A DNA stretch of 34,197 bases from Nitrospirota bacterium (GTDB taxonomy: Bacteria; Nitrospirota; Thermodesulfovibrionia; UBA6902): assembly GCA_016222905.1 (NCBI GenBank), contig JACRPZ010000025.1:1-34197 (forward strand), given 5' to 3'. The position numbers and the translations under genes were made by a program. Positions 1 to 6,823 of the stretch are shown here, in pieces (the stretch's first letter is position 1; the number at the start of each line of letters is the position of its first letter). Below the pieces are notes generated by a model that was not told the DNA's origin, searched no databases, and saw nothing but the letters and a program-made list of their open reading frames with translations.

Positions 1-250
1 CCGGGCTTCACTCTCTCTGCCGGGGTAACCTGTTGTCTTTCGCCTCTTGGTGCATTGCCGCCTTCAGGCGCTAAGGTTTTTCTCTTCTCTTCGGGCTGAA
101 CCTGCTTCCTCTCACCTCTGCCTGCGGGACTGGATACAGGAGCACCGGGCTTCACTCTCTCTGCCGGTGTAACCTGTTGTCTTTCGCCTCTTGGTGCATT
201 GCCGCCTTCAGGCGCTAAGGTTTTTCTCTTCTCTTCGGGCTGAACCTGCT
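1..250. repeat. Two tandem 144-bp coding repeats (48 residues) in the tail of the FecR-type protein
   Basis: Bases 1-106 and 145-250 are identical except for one substitution near base 24/168. The offset is 144 bp, i.e. 48 codons, so the repeat keeps the reading frame. Each unit encodes a basic, Pro-rich block (VQPEEKRKTLAPEGGNAP, then RGERQQVTPAERVKPG). The left copy is cut by the window edge, so the total number of units is unknown. Near identity at DNA level implies recent expansion. Confidence 0.9.
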
Positions 251-1682
251 GTATTGAAGGTTTCCCCTTACCAGGAGTTCTCGGCGTGGTAACAGTAATC
301 ATAGGCAATGTCTTAGGTTTAACCCCAAGGTTCATGACAGATTTTTCCGGCTCTTTAATAAACCGGCGTGACTGTTTTAATTCTTTTACCTGAATGTTCC
401 TTACAGGCTGCGGTGGAAGTTTGAGCTGCGGAATCGCCTTGTCCGATGCAAAATAACTCGCCATTGTAGGTTTGATATCAGGCCTGCCGACACTAATGTT
501 ATTTTTTACGAATATTTTCTCCTGAATAATGTTCTTACTGACATTAACCATAGTTGGAGAGCCTGTATTAAAGGTATTACGGTTGACAACTGTCACTCCG
601 TTGTTAATGTACACGTTCTTATATACATTAGTAATGTTGACCTGGTTGATATTTACGTTGGTAATGTTAACGCTGTGCCGGCCGTAATTGCCGCGTCCGT
701 AATATATTTCTCCCGGTGCCAGGGGGACCCATGCCACATAATCATTAGTCCTGACCCAGCCGACATAGCCCGGACTCCAGTAAACCTCACTCGCAATAGG
801 CGGCACCCAGAACCAGCCTATATTTACACCAAAACTCCATCTGCCATAATGGTAGGGCGCCCATCCCCAGGGCTCGTAACCAACCCAGACATAATCATCA
901 CCCCTCCATATCCATCTGCCGTTTCTGTAGGGGGACCAGCTGGCCCCTATAACAATCGTCGGCGTCCAGACATAACCGTACTCAGGGTCTTGTATCCATC
1001 TGCCGCTGTTGTCAAAATCATAAGAATACGCCCTTAGTTCGGCCGGCAGATAACGCGAACTGTTGCCTTCACTCGCATAAATCCTTTCGTTTCTCCTCTT
1101 GTTCCATCTTTCCCACTCATCAGGCGGCCCCATTGGGGCAACCTCTCCGTTTGTATTCTGTCCGAGAGACACCATACTGCCCGCATTTATCCTTGTATTT
1201 CCGAGCTGGTTCTCTGTTTCAACGTATCCCTTGTAAACCGACACATCAGTATACCTATCCGACATGTCAATTCTGAAGATCGCCCTGTTGAAAGCACGGG
1301 TTGACGCATCGGGGGTATCAACCTGTATGACACTCCCCCTCGGCGCATCATAAGAAATATACGCATATCCCTGCGAAAGATAAAACTGGGAAGAGTCCTT
1401 ATCAATTGAAAGTATCTGGAGAGCCGTGTCCTCGTCAAGCCTGATATATGTCCCGCTGTTCAACTGGAGTTCAGCCCTACTGCCCTGCGGGACCCAAACC
1501 TGATCACCCTCGGCCAGCGGCGTGTTTATAGAGGCGTAACCCCAGTCTTCTGTGTCAGGCGTTTTAATCTGTACGTCACCTTCTGCAAGACTTATGCGCA
1601 TGTAGCCAAGATTCGAAGAAAAGGCATAAGCCGGCACTAACAATAGCACCACCGCAATCATCACTGCTTTTAATATCTTCAT
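1..1682 (-). CDS. Secreted FecR-domain, Trp/Tyr-rich (DUF6600-like) protein, C-terminus off window
   Basis: One uninterrupted frame of about 560 codons runs off the left edge with no stop seen. The start (ATG at 1682) follows TAAGGAGGATGAT, a good ribosome binding site. A cleavable signal peptide (MKILKAVMIAVVLLLVPAYA) leads into a FecR-like beta region (about residues 28-165, with the family-type phrases LAEGDQVWVPQG and VDTPDASTRAFN). Next comes a Trp/Tyr-rich stretch (about 230-320) with repeated G-R-W-x-W and Y-V-W-V-G-Y-E-P-W-G-W motifs typical of DUF6600 proteins, then an Asn-rich segment (NITNVNINQVNITNVY), then a Pro/Lys/Gly-rich tail with tandem repeats. It is probably a periplasmic or outer-membrane-associated structural protein; no enzymatic residues are evident. 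It is the last gene of a long same-strand cluster of exported proteins. The family assignment is from recall of the W-rich pattern; the biological role is unknown. Confidence 0.8.
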   Translation of the reverse strand, partial: MKILKAVMIAVVLLLVPAYAFSSNLGYMRISLAEGDVQIKTPDTEDWGYASINTPLAEGDQVWVPQGSRAELQLNSGTYIRLDEDTALQILSIDKDSSQFYLSQGYAYISYDAPRGSVIQVDTPDASTRAFNRAIFRIDMSDRYTDVSVYKGYVETENQLGNTRINAGSMVSLGQNTNGEVAPMGPPDEWERWNKRRNERIYASEGNSSRYLPAELRAYSYDFDNSGRWIQDPEYGYVWTPTIVIGASWSPYRNGRWIWRGDDYVWVGYEPWGWAPYHYGRWSFGVNIGWFWVPPIASEVYWSPGYVGWVRTNDYVAWVPLAPGEIYYGRGNYGRHSVNITNVNINQVNITNVYKNVYINNGVTVVNRNTFNTGSPTMVNVSKNIIQEKIFVKNNISVGRPDIKPTMASYFASDKAIPQLKLPPQPVRNIQVKELKQSRRFIKEPEKSVMNLGVKPKTLPMITVTTPRTPGKGKPSIQQVQPEEKRKTLAPEGGNAPRGERQQVTPAERVKPGAPVSSPAGRGERKQVQPEEKRKTLAPEGGNAPRGERQQVTPAERVKP

Positions 1683-1806
1683 ATCATCCTCCTTATAATT
1701 ACATCTTTGTCTATAGATAACTATAAAACAATGAAGCAATTATGAATTCACAGCCTTTCAACCATTATCACTGATCAACGATTAGTTACAATAATTAATC
1801 ATGCTC

Positions 1807-2133
1807 TTAGTCATCATGCCCGCGCTTCCAGCCTTTGCCTTTTTCATCGCCCCTGCCCTTCCTGATCTCTTTTGGGTAGTGTCCCCTTGGCAGGTCTACC
1901 CATGGTCCGCTCTTTGCGTTTGAGTAGAACCAGCGGTCGTTATTGTAGTAATAGTAATAACCGCTATGATAATAGTATGGTTCTTCTTCCAAAACCACAA
2001 GCGCCGGAAGAGGCGGCACCACGACTACTCCGGAACCATGTCGTCCGGCTGGCACAAACACGCATGCGGCGAGCATAATAAACACCGCGAGAAGAGCAAA
2101 CGGTACTAATGTTCTGAAAATACTTTTTCTCAT
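1807..2133 (-). CDS. Small Tyr-rich lipoprotein of unknown function
   Basis: 108 residues. The start follows a clear ribosome binding site (AGGGAGGGAAAAA then ATG). The N-terminus is a lipoprotein signal with lipobox L-A-A-C (Cys24), so the mature protein is probably lipidated and exported. A Val/Pro-rich segment is followed by a run of tyrosines (EEEPYYYHSGYYYYYNNDRW), then W-F-Y-S-N-A-K-S-G-P-W, resembling the short YXWGXW-type surface proteins, and a very basic, Gly/Lys/His-rich tail. No catalytic motif is visible. It sits in the run of envelope proteins transcribed leftwards. Function is not recognised; an outer-membrane-associated stress lipoprotein is an inference from composition and neighbours. 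Confidence 0.75.
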   Translation of the reverse strand: MRKSIFRTLVPFALLAVFIMLAACVFVPAGRHGSGVVVVPPLPALVVLEEEPYYYHSGYYYYYNNDRWFYSNAKSGPWVDLPRGHYPKEIRKGRGDEKGKGWKRGHDD

Positions 2134-2170
2134 TTTTTCCCTCCCTGTGGCTGAAACGTTTTGCTGTTAC

Positions 2171-2392
2171 TCAGCCCTTTTTGTTTCCCACGACCAGCAA
2201 TACAATTCCGCCCACGAGCGCAATAGCACCTACAATCGGCGGAAGCGGAAGCGTTTTTGTCTTGTCAGCAGTCACCTCGAGCGAACCGATATCTATGACC
2301 TTCTCTCTGGTCGTGTAGGTGATGCCCTGATACGCGAAAGCGATTATGCCTATCACGATTAGGATAATGCCTATCAACGGGTTTGTTTTCAT
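2171..2392 (-). CDS. Small two-transmembrane protein (DUF3185-like)
   Basis: 73 residues with two hydrophobic helices (about 6-22, PLIGIILIVIGIIAFAY, and about 51-68, PPIVGAIALVGGIVLLVV) separated by a polar loop (REKVIDIGSLEVTADKTKT). A ribosome binding site (GGGGGAGCAAA) precedes the ATG. This architecture is common among small inner-membrane proteins that sit next to BON-domain and lmo0937-type genes in Desulfobacterota and Nitrospirota. DUF3185 membership is a guess from shape only. It lies between the lmo0937-family gene and the Tyr-rich lipoprotein on the same strand and is probably co-transcribed with them. Confidence 0.7.
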   Translation of the reverse strand: MKTNPLIGIILIVIGIIAFAYQGITYTTREKVIDIGSLEVTADKTKTLPLPPIVGAIALVGGIVLLVVGNKKG

Positions 2393-2443
2393 TTTGCTCC
2401 CCCTTTCTGCTGCACCCTGTATTAGTTGATAATCTCCTGAAGA

Positions 2444-2593
2444 CTACAAAGGTCTGCGTCCCTGAATTATTCTGATCAACACCACAACGATCGCGATAAC
2501 CAGAAGTAGATGAATGAATCCACCCATCGTGTAACTGCTCACCAGCCCCAGCGCCCACAGAATTATCAGTATCACAGCAATTGTCCACAACAT
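2444..2593 (-). CDS. lmo0937-family small membrane protein
   Basis: A 49-codon gene. It starts at ATG 2593 behind a strong ribosome binding site (GAAAGGAGGATCAT) and ends at TAG 2444. The protein begins MLWTIAVILIILWALGLVSS, continues Y-T-M-G-G-F-I-H and then a second hydrophobic helix (LLLVIAIVVVLIRII), ending in a basic tail (QGRRPL). The order of first helix, SYTMGGFIH, second helix and basic C-terminus is the signature of the lmo0937 family of small inner-membrane proteins, whose function is unknown and which often accompany stress genes. It lies directly downstream of the three-BON-domain gene. Confidence 0.88.
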   Translation of the reverse strand: MLWTIAVILIILWALGLVSSYTMGGFIHLLLVIAIVVVLIRIIQGRRPL

Positions 2594-2667
2594 ATGATCC
2601 TCCTTTCAGTTTCACCGCCGGCTTGGCTGGCTTGCGCGCCCTGCACAAGCCGGCAGCTATCCGGAGT

Positions 2668-3435
2668 CTATTTGGACTCATCGACAGTCATCATGTTTTT
2701 TACGCTTTTCACACCCTTGACGTCTTCTACGAGTTTGGTAACCAAGTCCTTTTCGGCCATATTTTTGGCCTTGCCACCTAACATGACCACGCCTTTGTTC
2801 GTATCGACCTTAGTGTTGACAGCGCTTGTCGAGCGATGGAACAGCAGCGTCATCTTGACCTGGGCGGTGATGGAAGCATCATCAATCGTTTCGCCTACCG
2901 TTGGCGTCATTTTCGAGGTCTTTGGCACGGTCATCTCATTATTTACGTCTTTGACACCTTCAATATCCTTGACATATTCGGTTGTCAGGTCCTTTTGTGC
3001 CTGATTATCAGCTTCACCTCTCAGGATCACGTTTCCTTCTTTGGTGCTAACCTCTGTCATGGCGCTAACGCTCCTATGGAATAAGAGCGTGGTTTTTACT
3101 TTTGCAGTGATCCATGCATCCGACATCTCAGCGGGGTGTTCACCTTTGACTTCCAACCTGTTGTCCACATTTTTGACCCCCGGCAGACTCGCCACAGTAT
3201 CATGTGCCAAAGATTTGTGGTATTCTTCGGCGACAGTCCCTTTCAAGGTGACGGCCCCATCCTCAGACTTGATCTTAATATCATCGTCCTTGAGGTAGGT
3301 CGTGAATACATGCGACTTCTTGAATGATGATTCAATACGATCATCCATCTCATTCGCACATACAGGCATGCCGGTCACTAACAGGACCGCTGCAGCCACC
3401 ATCATAGCCACATAATACATTGCTTTCATCTTCAT
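2668..3435 (-). CDS. Periplasmic protein with three BON domains
   Basis: 255 residues with a signal peptide ending near VCA-NE and three successive BON domains (about 35-98, 105-170 and 188-252). Each shows the family pattern: a short helix, an (I/V)x(V/L)-type strand with G-x-V-x-L-x-G, then a helix ending in x-G-V-K-x-V-x-N. BON domains are known to bind phospholipid or membrane surfaces and occur in OsmY-like osmotic stress proteins. Domains 2 and 3 share the unusual phrase TLLFHRS and are clearly an internal duplication. The start is set by AAAGGAGAAAGTACA before the ATG. It is downstream of two single-BON lipoproteins on the same strand. Periplasmic envelope protection is the likely role; no ligand can be read from sequence. 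Confidence 0.88.
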   Translation of the reverse strand: MKMKAMYYVAMMVAAAVLLVTGMPVCANEMDDRIESSFKKSHVFTTYLKDDDIKIKSEDGAVTLKGTVAEEYHKSLAHDTVASLPGVKNVDNRLEVKGEHPAEMSDAWITAKVKTTLLFHRSVSAMTEVSTKEGNVILRGEADNQAQKDLTTEYVKDIEGVKDVNNEMTVPKTSKMTPTVGETIDDASITAQVKMTLLFHRSTSAVNTKVDTNKGVVMLGGKAKNMAEKDLVTKLVEDVKGVKSVKNMMTVDESK

Positions 3436-3572
3436 TGTACTTTCTCCTTTATGTTGTTTATATTGGTACGTTTTGTGCCGGCTTATTCAATCCTTAGCTC
3501 CTCCTTTCCGGTCAGGCATCATTCCCTTTTCTTCCATCATTACCCGTCATAGACGCGGATCTCTAATCTCCT

Positions 3573-3887
3573 TTACTTTTTCTCTTCCACCGTCAAGTGA
3601 CTATGTACGGCTTTAACGCCCTTGATTTGGCTGATTTTACTTACAAGTCGTTTCTCAGCCTCATTGTTGTTCACAACACCTGTGAGCGTCACTTCGCCCT
3701 TTTCAGTTGTCACATCGATCTTCAAAAACTTGGCGCCGGGGTCATTGACGATTATTGCATTAGCTTCCGTTGTAATGCCTGCATCATCAATATTTTCGCC
3801 CGCCGTTTTGCCTGTCATAGATGCGCAGCCCGAAAACAAGGCCAATCCAAAAACCATTAAGACTGACAACAAAATAAACTTTTTCAT
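3573..3887 (-). CDS. BON-domain lipoprotein (copy A)
   Basis: 104 residues. A lipoprotein signal (MKKFILLSVLMVFGLALF, lipobox S-G-C at Cys21) is followed by one BON domain (about 36-100) containing the typical G-E-V-T-L-T-G-V-V and I-K-G-V-K-A-V-H elements. The ATG follows AAAAGGAGGAGTAAA. It is a near-identical tandem duplicate of the next upstream gene (3938-4273); the two differ mainly in the middle of the BON domain and at the N-terminus. It is likely anchored to the periplasmic face of a membrane. Duplicated BON lipoproteins suggest dosage selection in envelope stress, which is inference. Confidence 0.87.
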   Translation of the reverse strand: MKKFILLSVLMVFGLALFSGCASMTGKTAGENIDDAGITTEANAIIVNDPGAKFLKIDVTTEKGEVTLTGVVNNNEAEKRLVSKISQIKGVKAVHSHLTVEEKK

Positions 3888-3937
3888 TTTACTCCTCCTT
3901 TTTTTAGCTATATTAAATTGTGATCTCCAATCTCCTT

Positions 3938-4273
3938 TTACTTTGTCCCTTCCACTGTCAAGTGAGTATGTACGAATTTAACGCCTTTGATCTGCCTAAT
4001 TTTTTCTACAAGACGTCGCTCTGTCTCATAACTGTTTACAGCACCTGTGAGCATAACATCGCCCTTTTCACTTTCCACATCAATCTTCAAAAATTTGGCG
4101 TCCGGGTCATTGACGATTATTGCATTAGCTTCCGTAATAATCGCCGCATCATCAATGTTTTCGCCCGCCGTTTTGCCCGTCATAGATGCGCAGCCCGAAA
4201 ACAGGGCCAATCCAAAAACCATTAATACTGACAGCAAAATAAACTTTTGTCTTAAGCACCTACTGTTGTTCAT
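3938..4273 (-). CDS. BON-domain lipoprotein (copy B, altered N-terminus)
   Basis: 111 residues from ATG 4273, chosen because AAAGGAGGAGAGAA lies directly upstream; an in-frame codon at 4315 lacks such a site. From about residue 9 it parallels the neighbouring copy (KFILLSVLMVFGLALF, lipobox S-G-C, then one BON domain). Where copy A begins MKKF, this copy begins MNNSRCLRQKF, so eight extra residues including a Cys precede the shared signal. The nucleotide sequence over the signal and first part of the mature protein is almost identical to copy A, so the duplication is recent. Role as for copy A: an exported membrane-anchored BON protein. Confidence 0.85.
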   Translation of the reverse strand: MNNSRCLRQKFILLSVLMVFGLALFSGCASMTGKTAGENIDDAAIITEANAIIVNDPDAKFLKIDVESEKGDVMLTGAVNSYETERRLVEKIRQIKGVKFVHTHLTVEGTK

Positions 4274-4326
4274 TTCTCTCCTCCTTTTCTTAGATGTGCA
4301 ATCATCCGATTGCAACGTTAATAACC

Positions 4327-4357
4327 GTAAGCAGGGCGCATTGCAATACGCCCTTAC
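4327..4357. repeat. Palindromic REP-like element downstream of the OmpA-type gene
   Basis: A hairpin-forming sequence whose arms read GTAAG(CA)GGGCG and CGCCCTTAC around a core ATTGCAAT. The motif GGGCGTATTGCAATACGCCC is one I recall as a dispersed intergenic palindrome in several Gram-negative phyla; this copy has a 2-nt bulge and one substitution. It lies between the OmpA-like stop (4367) and the BON copy B start (4273). There is no T-run on the minus strand, so it is not a canonical terminator, though it could stabilise or attenuate the transcript. Confidence 0.55.
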
Positions 4358-4366
4358 CTCATACTC

Positions 4367-5149
4367 CTATTTCACTACGATCTCAAAAACAACTCTTCTG
4401 TTAGCCTTAGCTGCCGCCGATTCTATTATCTTAGGGTTCGGCTCAGGCATTTCAAGCATTGTCTCACCATATCCGATTTTGGAAAGCCTGTTTGATGCAA
4501 TTCCTCCTTCATTAATGAGGAAGGCTTCGACAGAAGCTGCCCTTCTGTGGCTTAAAGCATGATTGTATTCTTCAGAGCCGGAAGCAGAGGTATGCCCTTT
4601 AATAACAATTTTCATATCAGGGTTTTCTTTCAGAACCTGGATATTCCTTCTCAGTATCACCTGCGCTTCTTTTGTAAGGGTCGACTTGTCGTGATCGAAA
4701 TGTACATCCTCAAGGGCAACAACGATTACCTTCTCCTCAGCCTTCGGTTCAGGCGCAGGGGCAATTACCTTCTCCTCAGGTTTAGGCTCAGGCATCGGTT
4801 GAGGTTTCATCTCTGCAACTGGCTTGCGCGGACAAAGGGCCTTAATCTTGGCAGTTGCCTCATTGGCCATAATTATGGCTCCCTCAGTATCACATCCCCT
4901 GTAGACGCTCCAGACTTCGTCTACCCTATCTTTTAAAGCGTTAAATTCTTGCGGACATTCCTTGTCTTTGCCAAACTTGCGAGCATCATCCAGTTCCCGG
5001 TCTGCATTGACCAATGGTGAGGGATAGTAAAAAAACCATCCGGTTCTGTCTGCGGGTCTTTTCTCCATCCCGGCACACCCAACCAGAAAACTGATGGAAA
5101 ACACGGCAATGAGGACTATGAACACTCTCTTTGCTGTTATTGCTTGCAT
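4367..5149 (-). CDS. OmpA-family peptidoglycan-associated lipoprotein
   Basis: 260 residues from ATG 5149 (GGAGGTGTAAAA upstream). Lipoprotein signal with lipobox L-V-G-C. A middle region of about 90 residues has conserved Cys and helix-forming sequence, followed by a Pro/Glu/Lys-rich linker with two repeats (PEPKPEEKVIAPAPEPKAEE). The last 115 residues are an OmpA C-terminal domain: VHFDHDKSTLT, then I-K-G-H-T-S-A-S-G, then Y-N-H-A-L-S-H-R-R-A-A-S-V, and finally ANRRVVFEIV. The Asp and Arg of this fold bind diaminopimelate in peptidoglycan. An alternative in-frame ATG at 5197 also has a good ribosome binding site and would add MKKILLCKKIHGGGVK; the lipobox favours the shorter form. It tethers the outer membrane to the cell wall. 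Confidence 0.88.
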   Translation of the reverse strand: MQAITAKRVFIVLIAVFSISFLVGCAGMEKRPADRTGWFFYYPSPLVNADRELDDARKFGKDKECPQEFNALKDRVDEVWSVYRGCDTEGAIIMANEATAKIKALCPRKPVAEMKPQPMPEPKPEEKVIAPAPEPKAEEKVIVVALEDVHFDHDKSTLTKEAQVILRRNIQVLKENPDMKIVIKGHTSASGSEEYNHALSHRRAASVEAFLINEGGIASNRLSKIGYGETMLEMPEPNPKIIESAAAKANRRVVFEIVVK

Positions 5150-5265
5150 TTTTACACCTCCTCCATGAATTTTTTTACATAATAAAATCTTTTTCATTCT
5201 ATAACCTCCCAATGTTAGGTTAATGTTCCTGTTTCCGGTTCATTGAAACAAAAAATTCCTGTTCT

Positions 5266-5472
5266 TCACCTACCCCAACGCATTTCTCCAACATGCATCT
5301 TTGAGATGGGGCCTATGACCCCGAACACATTCAACAGCCAGAGAATCACGATAATAATGACTACGGCATTCAGGATTTTCTTTATGGTGGCCTGCATTGG
5401 GATGTAGCTATTAATAACCCATAGAATCACCCCTACAACCACCAAAGTAATAACTAATTGAATCAGCGGCAT
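5266..5472 (-). CDS. Thivi_2564-family small membrane protein
   Basis: 68 residues with two transmembrane helices (MPLIQLVITLVVVGVILWVI and about 37-53). The opening PLIQLV.TLVVVGV.LW.IN.YIPM followed by IKKILN is the recognisable pattern of the Thivi_2564 family of inner-membrane proteins of unknown function. The start lies inside the end of the ABM-domain gene (10-bp overlap), behind an excellent ribosome binding site (ACAGGAGGTGAAGA), so the two are translationally coupled. It is typical of small-protein stress clusters with BON and lmo0937 proteins. Confidence 0.85.
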   Translation of the reverse strand: MPLIQLVITLVVVGVILWVINSYIPMQATIKKILNAVVIIIVILWLLNVFGVIGPISKMHVGEMRWGR

Positions 5473-5819
5473 TCTTCACCTCCTGTCCCCTTATTGCCTG
5501 CCTTGATCACAGCTTCTATGAGTTCGATCCCCGCCGTGCGTGACACCGTGTTGAATTGCAATTCAGGCTGCTTGCTCAGAAAATCCATGAGCGCGAGTAT
5601 CTGCCGTTGATTGTCTGTAAGTAGGTGGCTCTCAAGATCATTCTGTGTCTTCCACTTCTCAATCAGGATAAAGGTATTCCTGTCTTCTATATCTTCATAG
5701 AGACAGTAACTCAGGCAGCCCCTTTCGACCCGTGCGGGTTCGAGCATACCCCGTATCGTTTCCAAAAGATCACCCCGTCTTTCAGGACGGACACTCATTC
5801 TTAATGTTGCAAGTATCAT
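5463..5819 (-). CDS. ABM-domain (antibiotic biosynthesis monooxygenase-like) protein
   Basis: 118 residues with the dimeric alpha+beta ferredoxin-like ABM fold: MILATLRMSVRPERRGDLLETI, then RVERGCLSYCLYEDIED, NTFILIEKWKTQNDLESHL, and a C-terminal helix-strand pair. The central E-x-W-K motif and the RG-C-x-x-Y segment are typical of the family, which includes quinol monooxygenases (YgiN) and small stress-related oxygenases. Many members act on quinols or lack known substrates, so the specific activity is unresolved. It is cytoplasmic with no signal peptide. It overlaps the Thivi_2564-family gene downstream and follows the basic secreted protein gene. Confidence 0.8.
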   Translation of the reverse strand: MILATLRMSVRPERRGDLLETIRGMLEPARVERGCLSYCLYEDIEDRNTFILIEKWKTQNDLESHLLTDNQRQILALMDFLSKQPELQFNTVSRTAGIELIEAVIKAGNKGTGGEECR

Positions 5820-5871
5820 CGTAATACCACGCTCCTAAGATTTATACATTAGATCCCGGTTCGTCATCGCC

Positions 5872-6369
5872 TTAATACCGTTTTTCGTGCTCACCGTGCC
5901 GCCCGCGGTTATGATCGTCGCGCCCTCCACGGTCCTGCTCACCTCGCCTGTCCCAATATTTTTCCCTCTCCCATTTCTTCCAGTTCTTTTGCACGTTTCC
6001 GTAGGGGACCCGTTCGTATCCGGGCGACAGACGATAACGATAGTCATGCGGCAATGCTTTCAATCCACGGGGAATCCTCCAGGGCTTTACGTAACGCCAC
6101 TGCCCTCTATAGTCCCGGGATCTGTACCAGCGCCCTTCATAAGGACGCCACCAGTAGCCTTGATAAAATAAAATATCCACATCAATGTCAGGGACTATGT
6201 AAACATATGTTCCAGGTATCACAACTACTTCAGGCGGAGCAGAAAACCTGAAAACCGGGAGATTGATCCCTACACTTACATTTACTTCTGCCTCACTTCG
6301 GGTTGCAGATCCTGTTAAAACTAAAAGCAGGACGCCAATAACCACTAAACTCGACTTTATCTTCTTCAT
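5872..6369 (-). CDS. Secreted aromatic/basic protein of unknown function
   Basis: 165 residues. Signal peptide (MKKIKSSLVVIGVLLLVLTG, cleavage near SEA-EV). The mature part starts with beta-type sequence (VNVSVGINLPVFRFSAPPEVVVIPGTYVY), then Y-Q-G-Y-W-W-R-P-Y-E-G-R-W-Y-R-S and W-R-Y-V-K-P-W-R-I-P, and ends in a highly charged Arg/Asp/Gly/His tail. Proteins of this make-up are common and uncharacterised in Geobacter-like and Nitrospirota genomes. The start is supported by GAGGAGGAACGCAGA. It lies 33 bp downstream of the entericidin-like gene and is probably in the same transcript, behind the sigma-54 promoter of cassette 1. No enzyme motif is visible. Confidence 0.78.
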   Translation of the reverse strand: MKKIKSSLVVIGVLLLVLTGSATRSEAEVNVSVGINLPVFRFSAPPEVVVIPGTYVYIVPDIDVDILFYQGYWWRPYEGRWYRSRDYRGQWRYVKPWRIPRGLKALPHDYRYRLSPGYERVPYGNVQKNWKKWEREKYWDRRGEQDRGGRDDHNRGRHGEHEKRY

Positions 6370-6402
6370 TCTGCGTTCCTCCTCATCAAGACATTTGCCC
6401 GG

Positions 6403-6537
6403 CTATTTTCCTGAAGACTCCTCGATGGCCTCTCCGCCTTCCTGTATGTCCTGACCGACACCTTTGACGGTATGGCAGGCTGTCAGGGTCCACACACATA
6501 TAAGAAGCACAACAGCAGCTATGATCTTTCTTATCAT
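6403..6537 (-). CDS. Entericidin A/B-family small lipoprotein
   Basis: A 44-residue gene. ATG 6537 follows AGAAAGGAGAAAGAA and the gene ends at TAG 6403. The protein is MIRKIIAAVVLLICVW then TLTAC (lipobox T-A-C), then H-T-V-K-G-V-G-Q-D-I-Q-E-G-G-E-A-I-E. The post-lipobox pattern N/H-T-V-x-G-x-G-x-D-I-x-x-G-G-x-A-I is the entericidin signature. Entericidins are small membrane lipoproteins produced under osmotic or stationary-phase stress; EcnB promotes bacteriolysis and EcnA counters it. Only one is present here. It is the first gene after cassette 1 and thus the likely immediate target of that sigma-54 promoter. Confidence 0.88.
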   Translation of the reverse strand: MIRKIIAAVVLLICVWTLTACHTVKGVGQDIQEGGEAIEESSGK

Positions 6538-6627
6538 TTCTTTCTCCTTTCTATAAATGTTAATACTCTTTCTGATGCGCCTATCGCATCAAAAGGGAAC
6601 ATATCTTGGTGTTTGCTATTGAATTGT

Positions 6628-6787
6628 AGAGCAGAATGTGTGCCAGGACTGTTGCTGACAGGACAGGACTCTCTATGATATTGATAACATTGAGATTTCA
6701 GATAAGACTGCGATGAGAAATTACTAATGTGAAAAGATGCCGGCTTCTGACATATCAGGAGTCTCCTGATATGTCAGGAATTTTTTT
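6628..6787 (-). repeat. Sigma-54 promoter/enhancer cassette, copy 1
   Basis: First of three copies of one intergenic sequence. Over 151 aligned bases (6628-6778 against 24870-25020) there are no gaps and scattered substitutions. Read on the minus strand it begins with an inverted repeat (arms 6765-6777 and 6747-6759, 13 bp each, 5-nt loop 6760-6764), then a conserved spacer, then the -24/-12 promoter at 6631-6645. Its arms carry C and G where copies 2 and 3 have T and A, and the change is compensated on the other arm. It lies between the glycosyltransferase stop and the entericidin gene, whose start is about 90 bp beyond the promoter. No coding frame fits it. Confidence 0.85.
6631..6645 (-). 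promoter_or_regulatory. Sigma-54 promoter upstream of the entericidin/envelope cluster
   Basis: The minus strand reads TGGCACACATTCTGC: GG and GC doublets separated by exactly 10 bases, with the -24 box TGGCAC perfect and the -12 box CTGC close to TTGC. Expected transcription start is near 6619, giving a leader of about 80 nt to the entericidin ATG at 6537. The same element with the same spacing occurs in the two other cassettes. Confidence 0.72.
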
Positions 6788-6823
6788 GCTTAAATCTAAG
6801 AAGCAAGCGCTTCATAATTCCTC

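Noticed and set aside
2155-2185. GG-N10-GC on the minus strand near the Tyr-rich lipoprotein start
   Set aside because: Only the doublets match; surrounding bases (GGGCTG, CAGC) do not fit TGGCAC/TTGC.
2510-3004. Plus-strand open frame opposite the BON gene and the lmo0937-family gene
   Set aside because: Low-complexity Ser/Thr/Leu translation typical of antisense to BON coding sequence; the minus-strand genes have signals, ribosome binding sites and family motifs.
3460-3485. Possible fourth sigma-54 promoter (CCGGCACAAAACGTAC on the minus strand) upstream of the three-BON gene
   Set aside because: The -24 part fits but the -12 GC is replaced by AC, and there is no inverted repeat or cassette sequence nearby.
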